Below, piece after piece: positions 1-6,061 of a DNA stretch of 6,061 nt. Origin of the DNA: an uncultured Eubacteriales bacterium (GTDB lineage: Bacteria > Bacillota_A > Clostridia > Lachnospirales > Cellulosilyticaceae); NCBI GenBank assembly GCA_900556665.1, contig USPX01000124.1, positions 1 through 6,061 on the forward strand, given 5' to 3'. Made by a program: the position numbers and the translations under genes. The notes under the pieces were generated by a model. It searched no databases. It saw only the letters and a program-made list of their open reading frames with translations, and had not been told where the DNA came from. Every line of letters begins with the position of its first letter. Within the stretch, counting starts at the first letter, position 1.

Positions 1-247
1 TGATCTTCGGTCCATTCACATAAGTCAGCTTTGCTTCATCTGAGATTGTCTTATACCCTGATGCGTCCTTCACTATGCAACGGAAGCTCATTCCATTTCT
101 CTTTTCCAGATAGCCTACCTTCAATGTTTCCTTTGTCTGTCCACTCCAATCTGACCATGTAGTGCTTCCTGCCTGTTTGTACTGCCACTGATAGCTTAAG
201 CCTTCTCCTTCTGCCTTGACGGTAAAGCTTGTTGTCATTCCTTCTTC
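1..247 (-). other. Ig-like surface-protein repeat segment joined to the antiporter
   Basis: Residues 423-504 of the reading frame from 1513 read as one bacterial Ig-like beta-sandwich repeat. It has SFTVKAEGEGLSYQWQY with the core Trp443, a TTWSDWSGQT loop, LKVGYLEKRNGMSFRC with Cys479, and a closing strand ending in LTYVNGP, which looks like the linker to a next repeat. Repeats of this style occur in tandem in large secreted or wall-anchored proteins of Clostridia. The segment is about 45% GC, against about 30% just upstream. Eight of nine Lys codons are AAG and all four Gln codons are CAG, whereas the antiporter part mixes AAA/AAG and mostly uses CAA. It therefore looks like part of another gene, possibly from another genome. 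Confidence 0.75.
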
Positions 248-1513
248 TACTGTTTTATTTTCCCAATTATGACCTTCTGGAATAAATATACGTATTAATG
301 TGATAGGTGCCTTTTCTTGATAATCATTAAAGGTCTTCCTAACATCTTCTTTATCATCTAACATCTCCAGCTTCTTTGCTATAATAGGTAATAATGAACC
401 TTGTATTGCTACAGAGATAATTGAAATCATAAATACAATATGATATAAATCTGTTTCTATTTTCACACCACTAGCAATAGCCATAATAGCAAAAACTATG
501 GAGGCTGCTCCTCTTAATCCTGCCCAAGCTACAATCATACATTGATTAATAGGTGCTTTAAATAAAAGCAGCATACCAAAAACGGCAATGGGCCTTGCAA
601 TAAAAGTTAAAAATAATGCAATTAAAGTAGCTGACATAATAATATTGGGAATCTGATGGGGATAAGCTAAAAGTCCTAATAAAAAGAAAATACCTATTTG
701 TGCAAGCCCCGTCATACCATCAAAGAAATGTACTAATCTAATCTTATTTTTAATTGTACTATTTCCTAAAATAATACCTATTAGATAAACACTTAAATAA
801 CCATTTCCACCTATAGCACTTGCGATACCATATGCCCCTATAACCACTGCTATAATAAATATCGTTTCTATTTCCTCTGTTACAAGCTTTAACTTCTTCA
901 GAATAAAAATACTCAAGATTGCTACGCCTACTCCCACTAAAATACCATAAATCATCTGTGCAAATAGCATATACCCTATCTTTCCAATATGACATTCTCC
1001 TTGCATGATAATTAATGCGATCATTGTAAGCATATAGGCCATAGGATCATTACTGCCACTTTCTATTTCTAATAAAGAGGAGGTTTTATATTTTAAACTC
1101 AGTTTTTTAGACTTTAAAATATAAAACACAGACGCAGCATCAGTAGAACTTATCACAGCCCCAATCAAAAAACTTTCTACTAAATGAAATCCTAAAATAA
1201 AATAGCAAAATGCCCAAGTTAATAGAGCTGTAATAACAACACCTAAAGTAGACAATAAAATAGCCTTTTTAGCTACTGGCTTTGCACTTTGCCACTTCGT
1301 GCCAAACCCACCATAAAACATAATAAAAATCAATGCGGCCTCACAAAACCTTTCTGTCATCTCATAATTGTCAAAAGAAATTTTTAGTAGGCCATCACAT
1401 CCAAATAGCATTCCCAACGCCATAAATAGTAGCAATACTGGCATCCCTAATTTATCTGAGAAGCGATTTGCAATAACACATGATAATAAAATTCCTGCCC
1501 ATAAAAGATACAT
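1..1513 (-). CDS. CPA1-family K+/H+ (Na+/H+) antiporter, fused in frame to an Ig-like repeat; partial, no stop in window
   Basis: My own translation from the ATG at 1513 gives 504 codons without a stop, running off the left edge. The start is supported by AAGGGGG six bases upstream. Residues 1-385 form a polytopic membrane domain with about a dozen hydrophobic segments and the marks of a CPA1 antiporter: STDAAS with Asp125, SGSNDP with the Asn155-Asp156 pair expected of electroneutral exchangers, and GLRGA with Arg334. Such proteins exchange cytoplasmic K+ or Na+ for H+ across the inner membrane. Residues 386-420 (TFNDYQE, then IPEGHNW) resemble the linker and start of the cytoplasmic TrkA-C domain in CvrA/NhaP2-type antiporters, from memory of the family. 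That domain then stops abruptly. From about residue 422 the protein is an Ig-like surface repeat, so the antiporter's regulatory C-terminus is missing. It is divergent from the lipoprotein gene. The family is confident; ion specificity and whether the fusion is real are not. Confidence 0.85.
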   Translation of the reverse strand, partial: MYLLWAGILLSCVIANRFSDKLGMPVLLLFMALGMLFGCDGLLKISFDNYEMTERFCEAALIFIMFYGGFGTKWQSAKPVAKKAILLSTLGVVITALLTWAFCYFILGFHLVESFLIGAVISSTDAASVFYILKSKKLSLKYKTSSLLEIESGSNDPMAYMLTMIALIIMQGECHIGKIGYMLFAQMIYGILVGVGVAILSIFILKKLKLVTEEIETIFIIAVVIGAYGIASAIGGNGYLSVYLIGIILGNSTIKNKIRLVHFFDGMTGLAQIGIFFLLGLLAYPHQIPNIIMSATLIALFLTFIARPIAVFGMLLLFKAPINQCMIVAWAGLRGAASIVFAIMAIASGVKIETDLYHIVFMISIISVAIQGSLLPIIAKKLEMLDDKEDVRKTFNDYQEKAPITLIRIFIPEGHNWENKTVEEGMTTSFTVKAEGEGLSYQWQYKQAGSTTWSDWSGQTKETLKVGYLEKRNGMSFRCIVKDASGYKTISDEAKLTYVNGPKI

Positions 1514-1519
1514 CTTTTT

Positions 1520-1526
1520 CCCCCTT
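1520..1526 (-). promoter_or_regulatory. Ribosome binding site of the antiporter gene
   Basis: On the minus strand AAGGGGG sits six bases before the ATG at 1513. It is the only strong purine run upstream of the frame, so it fixes the start of the antiporter. Confidence 0.75.
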
Positions 1527-1608
1527 ATAAAAATATATATATAATTATAAAGATATTACGCTAAAGATACTATTATCAAAAACATAATTTTTTAATTATT
1601 CTTTTTTA

Positions 1609-1626
1609 TTATACTTTTAAGTATAA
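1609..1626. repeat. Perfect inverted repeat in the divergent intergenic region
   Basis: TTATACTTTTAAGTATAA consists of two 8-base arms around a 2-base centre. It lies about 95 bases upstream of the antiporter start and overlaps a minus-strand TATAAT (1613 down to 1608) that could be a -10 box, though no good -35 precedes it. It could be an operator. In sequence this AT-rich a chance palindrome is also possible. Confidence 0.3.
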
Positions 1627-1687
1627 CTTCTTATTTCTATAGTCAGTATTTATTTTATTCTTTGTACAACATATAATTACTTATATA

Positions 1688-1716
1688 TTGGTTTATAATC
1701 ATAATATCGTTATACT
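1688..1716 (+). promoter_or_regulatory. Candidate sigma-A promoter of the lipoprotein gene
   Basis: TTGGTT (1688-1693), a 17-base spacer and TATACT (1711-1716) fit a vegetative promoter with a weak -35 and a five-of-six -10. Transcription would start near 1723, giving a leader of about 36 bases that holds the ribosome binding site AAAGGA (1747-1752). The -10 lies inside the perfect 12-base palindrome TATACTAGTATA (1711-1722), which a repressor could use. The region is AT-rich, so other -10-like hexamers exist. Confidence 0.4.
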
Positions 1717-1758
1717 AGTATATTAATAATACTATACTTGTACTAGAAAGGATTTATT

Positions 1759-2280
1759 ATGTACGAAAATCTTTTTAAAATCGCTATCATCTTAAGTTTT
1801 ACCCTGTCTCTCTTTCTTTCAGGGTGTCAAAACACCTCGGGGCCTGCTACTGCGCCAGCTATAAACTTAAGCGAAACAGCTATTGTAGATGGCTATTTAT
1901 CAGCTATTGACCTTGTTTTTAATACTTCTCCTGAAATGAATAAAGGCCTTAAATATCTAGCTATTGATACAAGTACACTTACTAACCTTAATGAGGTTGA
2001 ACGCACAAATCTTATTGAAGGATTAAACACTTATAACCTAGAAATATTAAATGCCTCTTTTGAAGAGTTACAACAACAAGGACTTGTAAGTGATACTGTC
2101 TTTGAAAATGGTATTTTTCTAAAGATAGAAGATGCCCCATTTGTAAATGGTCAAATTCAAATCACACCAAGTAAGTGGCATTCTACAACTTATGCTGCTG
2201 GTCTTAGTAAGGTTATCCTCACTTTAAATGCCAATAACACTTGGGATATTACGGATTCAGGCATTGCTTGGAAGCAATAA
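1759..2280 (+). CDS. Small secreted lipoprotein of unknown function
   Basis: The gene encodes 173 residues and starts at an ATG six bases after AAAGGA. The N-terminus is a type II signal peptide: Lys7, a hydrophobic stretch at residues 8-20, then the lipobox LSGC with Cys23. The mature protein should be lipid-anchored on the outer face of the membrane. A low-complexity linker (residues 24-36, rich in Ser, Thr, Ala and Pro) leads to one globular domain of about 135 residues. A helical part containing LKYLAIDTS and FEELQQQG is followed by beta-rich sequence containing GIFLKIEDAPF and SKWHSTTY, ending in TWDIT. I do not recognise a named family. The pattern resembles uncharacterised lipoproteins I have seen in Clostridia, but I assign no function. 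It is a single-gene unit, divergent from the antiporter and convergent with the reductase, with which it shares a terminator. Confidence 0.9.
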   Translation: MYENLFKIAIILSFTLSLFLSGCQNTSGPATAPAINLSETAIVDGYLSAIDLVFNTSPEMNKGLKYLAIDTSTLTNLNEVERTNLIEGLNTYNLEILNASFEELQQQGLVSDTVFENGIFLKIEDAPFVNGQIQITPSKWHSTTYAAGLSKVILTLNANNTWDITDSGIAWKQ

Positions 2281-2303
2281 ATTCATTAAAATTTACTCTA
2301 TCT

Positions 2304-2347
2304 AAAAAAGGATAATAAAGTTATGTTGAACTTCATTATCCTTTTTT
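2304..2347. terminator. Bidirectional rho-independent terminator between convergent genes
   Basis: Two 19-base arms (2304-2322 and 2329-2347) flank a 6-base loop. The stem has GGATAAT against ATTATCC, with A6 on one side and T6 on the other, so either strand gives a hairpin followed by a U tract. The only imperfection, 2317 against 2334, is an A-C mismatch in the plus transcript but a G-U pair in the minus transcript. It lies 24 bases after the lipoprotein stop and 22 bases after the reductase stop, and so serves both genes. Confidence 0.9.
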
Positions 2348-2369
2348 AATGCCTATTCCTTTAGGCTAA

Positions 2370-3704
2370 CTATTTTGCTACATTCCCTGCTACGTTTAAT
2401 GCATCCCATGTACGTGCAAATGGTGGTGCATAACATAAATCAAGCATACCTAATTGTTTTGTAGTCATTTTAGCATAAATAGCTGCTGCAATTACATTAG
2501 TTCTTTGTACAGCATCTTTTTTGCCTACTACTTGACCACCTAAAATTACTTTTGTTGTATTGTCATAAATTAATTTAATGACAATAGATTCTTGTCCTGG
2601 ATAGTAGTCAGTTTGATTTTTATCTTCAATACAAACTGTTTTATAATCTAAATTCATACCCTTAGCTTCTTCTTCTGAAAGACCTGTTCTTCCTGCTTCA
2701 ATATCCATCACTTTAATACAGCTTGAACCAAGTGTGCCTTCGAAAATCATTGTATTACCGCCTAAATTTTCACCTACGATACGCCCTAATTTATTGGCAC
2801 TTGTTGCAAGTGGAATATAAGCTGGTGTTTCTTTTAAAAGATGTGGTACTGTAGCACAATCTCCTGCTGCATAGATATTAGCAATTGACGTTTTCCCTTC
2901 ATTGTCTACTACAATAGCCCCATTGCCTAACATTTCAATGCCGCTGTCTTTTAAGAAAGCTGTATTTGGTCTAACTCCTGTTGCTAAGATGACAAGGTCA
3001 ACTTGCACTTCATCTTTATCAGTCACAATATGTGTTACGGCTTTCTCACCTTTTAATGCCACTACCTTTGTACTTGTTTGAAGATTAACACCATGTACTC
3101 TTAATTCATCTTCTAAATAAGTTGTCATTTCAGCATCAAATACTTCTTTTAACACACGGTCTTCAAGTTGGAATACAGCAACTTCTTTACCACATTTTTT
3201 AGCCGCTTCTACAGCTTCAAGTCCAATGAAGCCAGCGCCTATGATCCCTACTGTTTGAATATCTTCTCTTTGAAGTTTTTCTTTTAAGATATGACCATCT
3301 TGTAATGAACGCATAGTATGCACATTTTCAAGTTCTAAGTTAGTAATAGGTGGGATAATTGCACTTGCCCCTGTAGCAATCATCATTTTGTCATAGTTAT
3401 CTTCAAAGACTTCCCCTGTTACTAAATTTTTTACCTTCACAGTTTGTGCCTTTACATCTACTGAAATCACTTCATGTTCAGTTTGTACATTAATACCTGT
3501 TTCTCTAAATTTCTCAGGTGTTCTTACTATCATTTGATCTGGATTATCAAAGAATCCACCTACATAATAAGGCAGTCCACATGCACCAAATGATACATAA
3601 TTTTGTTTTTCATATACTGTAATTTCTGCTTCTTGATCTAATCTTCTAAGTTTGGCTGCAGCACTCATTCCAGCTGCTATACCACCTACGATAATAAATT
3701 TCAT
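2370..3704 (-). CDS. cdr: FAD-dependent CoA-disulfide reductase / NADH oxidase-type oxidoreductase
   Basis: The gene encodes 444 residues from the ATG at 3704, chosen over the in-frame ATG at 3743 because AGAGGA lies six bases upstream and the FAD-binding strand MKFIIVGG begins there. It is a single-cysteine pyridine-nucleotide-disulfide reductase. Residues 1-15 bind FAD (GGIAAGMS). Cys42 in SFGACGLPYY is the redox cysteine. ATGA is at 111-114, the NAD(P)H Rossmann motif GAGFIGLE at 156-163, ATGVRPN at 241-247 and the second FAD motif YAAGDCA at 278-284. The C-terminal dimerisation domain ends with YAPPF (425-429) and WD, as in CoA-disulfide reductases. Enzymes of this family reduce CoA disulfide or per/polysulfides with NAD(P)H, or reduce oxygen; the sequence cannot fully separate these. 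Length matches the roughly 440-residue family norm and there is no rhodanese extension. It acts in the cytoplasm and is probably monocistronic. The fold is certain, the substrate moderately so. Confidence 0.9.
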   Translation of the reverse strand: MKFIIVGGIAAGMSAAAKLRRLDQEAEITVYEKQNYVSFGACGLPYYVGGFFDNPDQMIVRTPEKFRETGINVQTEHEVISVDVKAQTVKVKNLVTGEVFEDNYDKMMIATGASAIIPPITNLELENVHTMRSLQDGHILKEKLQREDIQTVGIIGAGFIGLEAVEAAKKCGKEVAVFQLEDRVLKEVFDAEMTTYLEDELRVHGVNLQTSTKVVALKGEKAVTHIVTDKDEVQVDLVILATGVRPNTAFLKDSGIEMLGNGAIVVDNEGKTSIANIYAAGDCATVPHLLKETPAYIPLATSANKLGRIVGENLGGNTMIFEGTLGSSCIKVMDIEAGRTGLSEEEAKGMNLDYKTVCIEDKNQTDYYPGQESIVIKLIYDNTTKVILGGQVVGKKDAVQRTNVIAAAIYAKMTTKQLGMLDLCYAPPFARTWDALNVAGNVAK

Positions 3705-3710
3705 TTTTAA

Positions 3711-3716
3711 TCCTCT
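3711..3716 (-). promoter_or_regulatory. Ribosome binding site that decides the reductase start
   Basis: Minus-strand AGAGGA lies six bases before the ATG at 3704. A second purine run, AGGAG near 3758-3762, precedes the alternative ATG at 3743 but about 14 bases away, which is too far for efficient initiation. The 3704 start is also the one that aligns with the FAD-binding strand. Confidence 0.7.
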
Positions 3717-3813
3717 TTTACTTTTTCTATTTATTATTTTCATATATATGCTTTATTACTCCTAACATATATACTTCTATTACCAATAATTCTATAAATG
3801 TTTACGAATAATT

Positions 3814-3823
3814 GACATATGTC
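3814..3823. repeat. Palindrome GACATATGTC upstream of the reductase
   Basis: A perfect 10-base palindrome lies about 110 bases upstream of the reductase start. Its right part belongs to ATGTCTA (3819-3825), which recurs as a direct repeat at 3854-3860. A second palindrome, ATCTTTT-AA-AAAAGAT, lies at 3860-3875. These could bind a regulator, but I cannot match them to a known operator consensus. Confidence 0.25.
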
Positions 3824-3831
3824 TACTTGGT

Positions 3832-3860
3832 ATATTAAATGATATTTTCTTCCATGTCTA
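3832..3860 (-). promoter_or_regulatory. Candidate promoter of the reductase gene
   Basis: On the minus strand TAGACA (3860 down to 3855), a 17-base spacer and TAATAT (3837 down to 3832) make a plausible promoter: five of six and four of six consensus matches. Transcription would start near 3825, giving a leader of about 120 bases. The palindrome GACATATGTC (3814-3823) would then lie at the start of the transcript, in operator position. This is weak evidence in AT-rich DNA. Confidence 0.25.
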
Positions 3861-3894
3861 TCTTTTAAAAAAGATTTCTACTCTACAAGATTAC

Positions 3895-3942
3895 AAAAAG
3901 GAGTATCGTGAAATGATTGATTATTTCACGATACTCCTTTTT
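3895..3942. terminator. Strong bidirectional terminator, mainly of the pectate lyase gene
   Basis: Two perfectly complementary 20-base arms (3895-3914 and 3923-3942) flank an 8-base loop. The GC-containing core GGAGTATCGTG pairs with CACGATACTCC, and the arms end in A5 and T5. On the minus strand the hairpin begins 24 bases after the pectate lyase stop and ends in a U tract. It should insulate the downstream reductase gene. It is symmetrical, so it would also stop any plus-strand transcript from the intergenic region. Confidence 0.92.
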
Positions 3943-3966
3943 GTTTATATAAACTTACTAGTAGGC

Positions 3967-6061
3967 TTAGTTAGAAAGGTCTGCACCTAAATTACGGTTT
4001 GCAAACTTACTATCTGATTTAATTTTAAATACTTCTCCAATATTAATCGAACCATCTGCATTACGCCATAATTTATGGATATCACTATGAGATGAAGGTG
4101 TTTGTAATGTTACAAAATCATTTGCAGTCACACCTGCTATCATTGGTGTCCCTCTTAATGCTGAATTATTTACATCTACTTCTTGACGCTCACTAATGTT
4201 GTACCATTTACCACCATTATTAAAGACACAGTTTTCAGCTTCACCTTTGTATTTATCACTACCAACCTTACCTGTGCTAAATGAAATACAGTTTTCTAAG
4301 ATATTATATGAATTTGTTTTATCTCTCGCAAAGTCAATATTACTCTTAGCACCACCATCTAAAGCATTATTAATACTTGTACAGTTTCTTACTGTAATTA
4401 TTCCTGGGTTACTATTATCTGTGAAACCATGATTTTTGTTTTCAAAGGCGATACAATTTTCAACTATATGAGAAACTGCGATTTTAGAGCCACCTAATTT
4501 AAAACCATTACCATCACTATTTTGGGTAAATACTCCATCTGTTGTCGCACCATTTCTAAAGGCAATACAGTTTCTAATTGTAATTGCACCAATTGGCCCT
4601 GTAGCTGATTTAGTATATAAATCCCAACCATCGTCTACATTATTATATGAAATACAGCCATCAAAAACATTGCCATTACCACATGTTAATTTAGCTGCAA
4701 AACCATCTGCATTTTCTCCTGTAGCTGGGTCACTATTGTTATAAGACGTACAGTTTAAAATAAGGTTATCTGATGGCCAATCTGCAAAGTTTGTTACACT
4801 AGAACCTCTTCTACCTATTTGAAGGCCTGTATCGCGATTGCCTTTTGCCACACAAAGTTCTACAGTATTGTGTTTACCAGCAATATAAAATCCGTTATCT
4901 GCTGCACCTTGTACTGTAATACCCTTAATATACCAATAGTCACCATTCACTTGAAGACCACGTTCATTAAGCGATGTATCTTTCATGTTATAAGATTGTG
5001 CTGAGAAATCTAATACAACATCTTCACCCTCTAATGCTATGATAGATTTTAACTTTCCTTCTTCTCCACTATTTGTATATGGAATTGTAAGTTGACTATC
5101 AAAATAATATGTACCACCTTTTAAATAAATTGTGCCACCTTGATTTACACTTTCAATAGCTTTTCTAAGTGACATTGGAGCATTAACTGTACCTGCCCCA
5201 TTATCTGTGGCATCTGCTGCAACATATATTGTTGTTAGATCAGTTTCTGGCTTATTGTCTTCTTCTTTCTCTAAAATTGTTACCTTCATAATCACTGGAC
5301 TTTCATAGCCTTCAACCTTACCAATAATTGTTTGTGTACCGACTACATCACTTACTTCTTGCCATGTAACTTTCACTTCTTTTGTTGTTCCATTACTATA
5401 TGTCGCTTTTACTGTACTAGGTAAATTAATTGTTTCACCTTGATATACACTGATACTATTTGGACTTTCTACACTTATAATTTTAGCTTCTTCTACTACT
5501 GGCCTATCTTCACTGCTATCTTTAAGATCATATACTGTATTCCCACTACCATCTACTATTTTAAAGTAGTCTACTTTTACTTTTGCATCACAAGCTGCAA
5601 TCCCTACATTAAGGGTATCTGCCATAAGGACTGATGTATTATTTTTGCTATCATTTGCCTTAAATACTTTAACAGGTGCCTCTGAAAAATCTAAAGTATT
5701 AGATACGTAGATACTAAAGTTTAAACCTTCTTTTACAATACGTACAAAACTATCTACCTTAGATCCACTTAAGCTTCCACTACTACGTTCTGGAAGTCTC
5801 ACTTCATATACCCCTTGCCCACTGCCTTTAAGTCCTGCTGAAATGTGGGCTGCTGTAGTATCTAATCCGTTACGTATCATTAAATAAGCTCTTGTGTTTG
5901 AGGTTGTATTTTCTAAACTTGAAATCTTCATTGTAGCAGTAAAATCCCCACTTACTGGTACATATGAAAAGCTGATATTATCATCTGCTGATTGCATTTT
6001 TCCACCATTTGCATTAATAACAAGTGTCTCTTGATCTACACTTTCTTCTCTTGTTACATCT
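3967..6061 (-). CDS. Modular family 9 pectate lyase (PL9), N-terminus beyond window
   Basis: The frame stays open from the TAA at 3967-3969 to the right edge. The Met at 5997 lies inside a domain (21 in-frame residues precede it) and is not the start. Counting from that Met, residues 1-160 form a concanavalin-like beta-sandwich, 172-242 a group-4 bacterial Ig-like domain (ISVESPNSISVYQGETINLP, then VTWQEV), 243-254 an acidic linker, and 256-676 a right-handed beta-helix lyase. The lyase matches PL9: Asp431, Asp455, Asp456 and Asp459 (NADGFAAK and VDDGWDLY) have the same spacing as the calcium ligands of Dickeya Pel9A, and Lys500 in GNGFKLGG matches its catalytic base. The enzyme should cleave polygalacturonate by calcium-dependent beta-elimination outside the cell. 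The secretion signal must lie upstream. The beta-sandwich may bind carbohydrate. Family assignment is strong; exact substrate is inferred. Confidence 0.92.
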   Translation of the reverse strand, partial: DVTREESVDQETLVINANGGKMQSADDNISFSYVPVSGDFTATMKISSLENTTSNTRAYLMIRNGLDTTAAHISAGLKGSGQGVYEVRLPERSSGSLSGSKVDSFVRIVKEGLNFSIYVSNTLDFSEAPVKVFKANDSKNNTSVLMADTLNVGIAACDAKVKVDYFKIVDGSGNTVYDLKDSSEDRPVVEEAKIISVESPNSISVYQGETINLPSTVKATYSNGTTKEVKVTWQEVSDVVGTQTIIGKVEGYESPVIMKVTILEKEEDNKPETDLTTIYVAADATDNGAGTVNAPMSLRKAIESVNQGGTIYLKGGTYYFDSQLTIPYTNSGEEGKLKSIIALEGEDVVLDFSAQSYNMKDTSLNERGLQVNGDYWYIKGITVQGAADNGFYIAGKHNTVELCVAKGNRDTGLQIGRRGSSVTNFADWPSDNLILNCTSYNNSDPATGENADGFAAKLTCGNGNVFDGCISYNNVDDGWDLYTKSATGPIGAITIRNCIAFRNGATTDGVFTQNSDGNGFKLGGSKIAVSHIVENCIAFENKNHGFTDNSNPGIITVRNCTSINNALDGGAKSNIDFARDKTNSYNILENCISFSTGKVGSDKYKGEAENCVFNNGGKWYNISERQEVDVNNSALRGTPMIAGVTANDFVTLQTPSSHSDIHKLWRNADGSINIGEVFKIKSDSKFANRNLGADLSN
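4228..4857 (-). repeat. Beta-helix rung repeats within the pectate lyase
   Basis: The lyase carries eight spaced copies of a short motif close to N-C-x-(A/S)-(F/Y)-x-N, with Cys at residues 382, 416, 448, 477, 515, 539, 570 and 590 (numbered from the Met at 5997). Seven repeats of this kind at 24-38 residue spacing mark successive coils of a parallel beta-helix, with Asn and Cys stacking as internal ladders. This is a protein-level repeat; the DNA copies have diverged. Confidence 0.7.

Noticed and set aside
759..995. Open frame of 78 codons on the minus strand
   Set aside because: It lies wholly inside the antiporter gene in another frame and has no ribosome binding site or plausible protein composition.
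1530..1560. TA-rich run (ATATATATAATTATAA) upstream of the antiporter as a promoter or origin element
   Set aside because: It is low-complexity AT sequence with no -35 partner at proper spacing and no iterated binding sites.
2351..2366. GCCTA/TAGGC small hairpin just after the reductase stop
   Set aside because: A 5-base stem without a U tract next to a far stronger terminator; most likely chance.
4196..5634. Three plus-strand open frames (4196-4432, 4819-5004, 5440-5634)
   Set aside because: All are antisense to the pectate lyase gene, whose domains and catalytic residues show the minus-strand frame is real; none has a supporting ribosome binding site.
5995..5997. ATG at 5997 as the start of the pectate lyase
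   Set aside because: The frame continues upstream for 21 codons to the window edge, the Met falls inside the beta-sandwich domain, and there is no signal peptide after it.

Overview
The window has the AT-rich, short-intergenic look of a low-GC Gram-positive bacterium. Strong G-rich ribosome binding sites, a lipobox lipoprotein and a secreted-type pectin-degrading enzyme suggest a plant-polysaccharide-degrading member of the Clostridia, such as a Cellulosilyticum or Lachnospiraceae-like organism. The genus is a guess from gene content. No RNA genes, insertion sequences, CRISPR arrays or origins were seen.

Layout from left to right. (1) Positions 1-1513, minus strand: a CPA1-type K+/H+ (Na+/H+) antiporter, complete from its start codon through the membrane domain. 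At about position 240-250 it runs in frame into an extracellular-type Ig-like repeat, which leaves the left edge of the window without a stop. GC content rises from roughly 30% to 45% at the same point. (2) Positions 1514-1758: a 245-base divergent intergenic region with a promoter for the next gene and two short palindromes. (3) Positions 1759-2280, plus strand: a small lipoprotein of unknown function. (4) Positions 2304-2347: a bidirectional terminator shared by two convergent genes. (5) Positions 2370-3704, minus strand: an FAD-dependent CoA-disulfide reductase / NADH oxidase-type enzyme. (6) Positions 3705-3894: its upstream region, with short palindromes and candidate promoters on both strands. 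(7) Positions 3895-3942: a very strong hairpin terminator. (8) Positions 3967-6061, minus strand: the C-terminal 697 residues of a large modular protein made of a concanavalin-like beta-sandwich, a group-4 Ig-like domain and a family 9 pectate lyase beta-helix with its calcium and catalytic residues in place. The N-terminus lies beyond the right edge.

The genes look like separate transcription units and not one pathway: ion homeostasis, an envelope lipoprotein, thiol/oxygen redox defence and pectin breakdown. I see no new multigene system here. The most noteworthy point is the antiporter/Ig-like junction, which is either a recent illegitimate recombination or, more likely, an assembly chimera, and should be settled before the left 240 bases are used.
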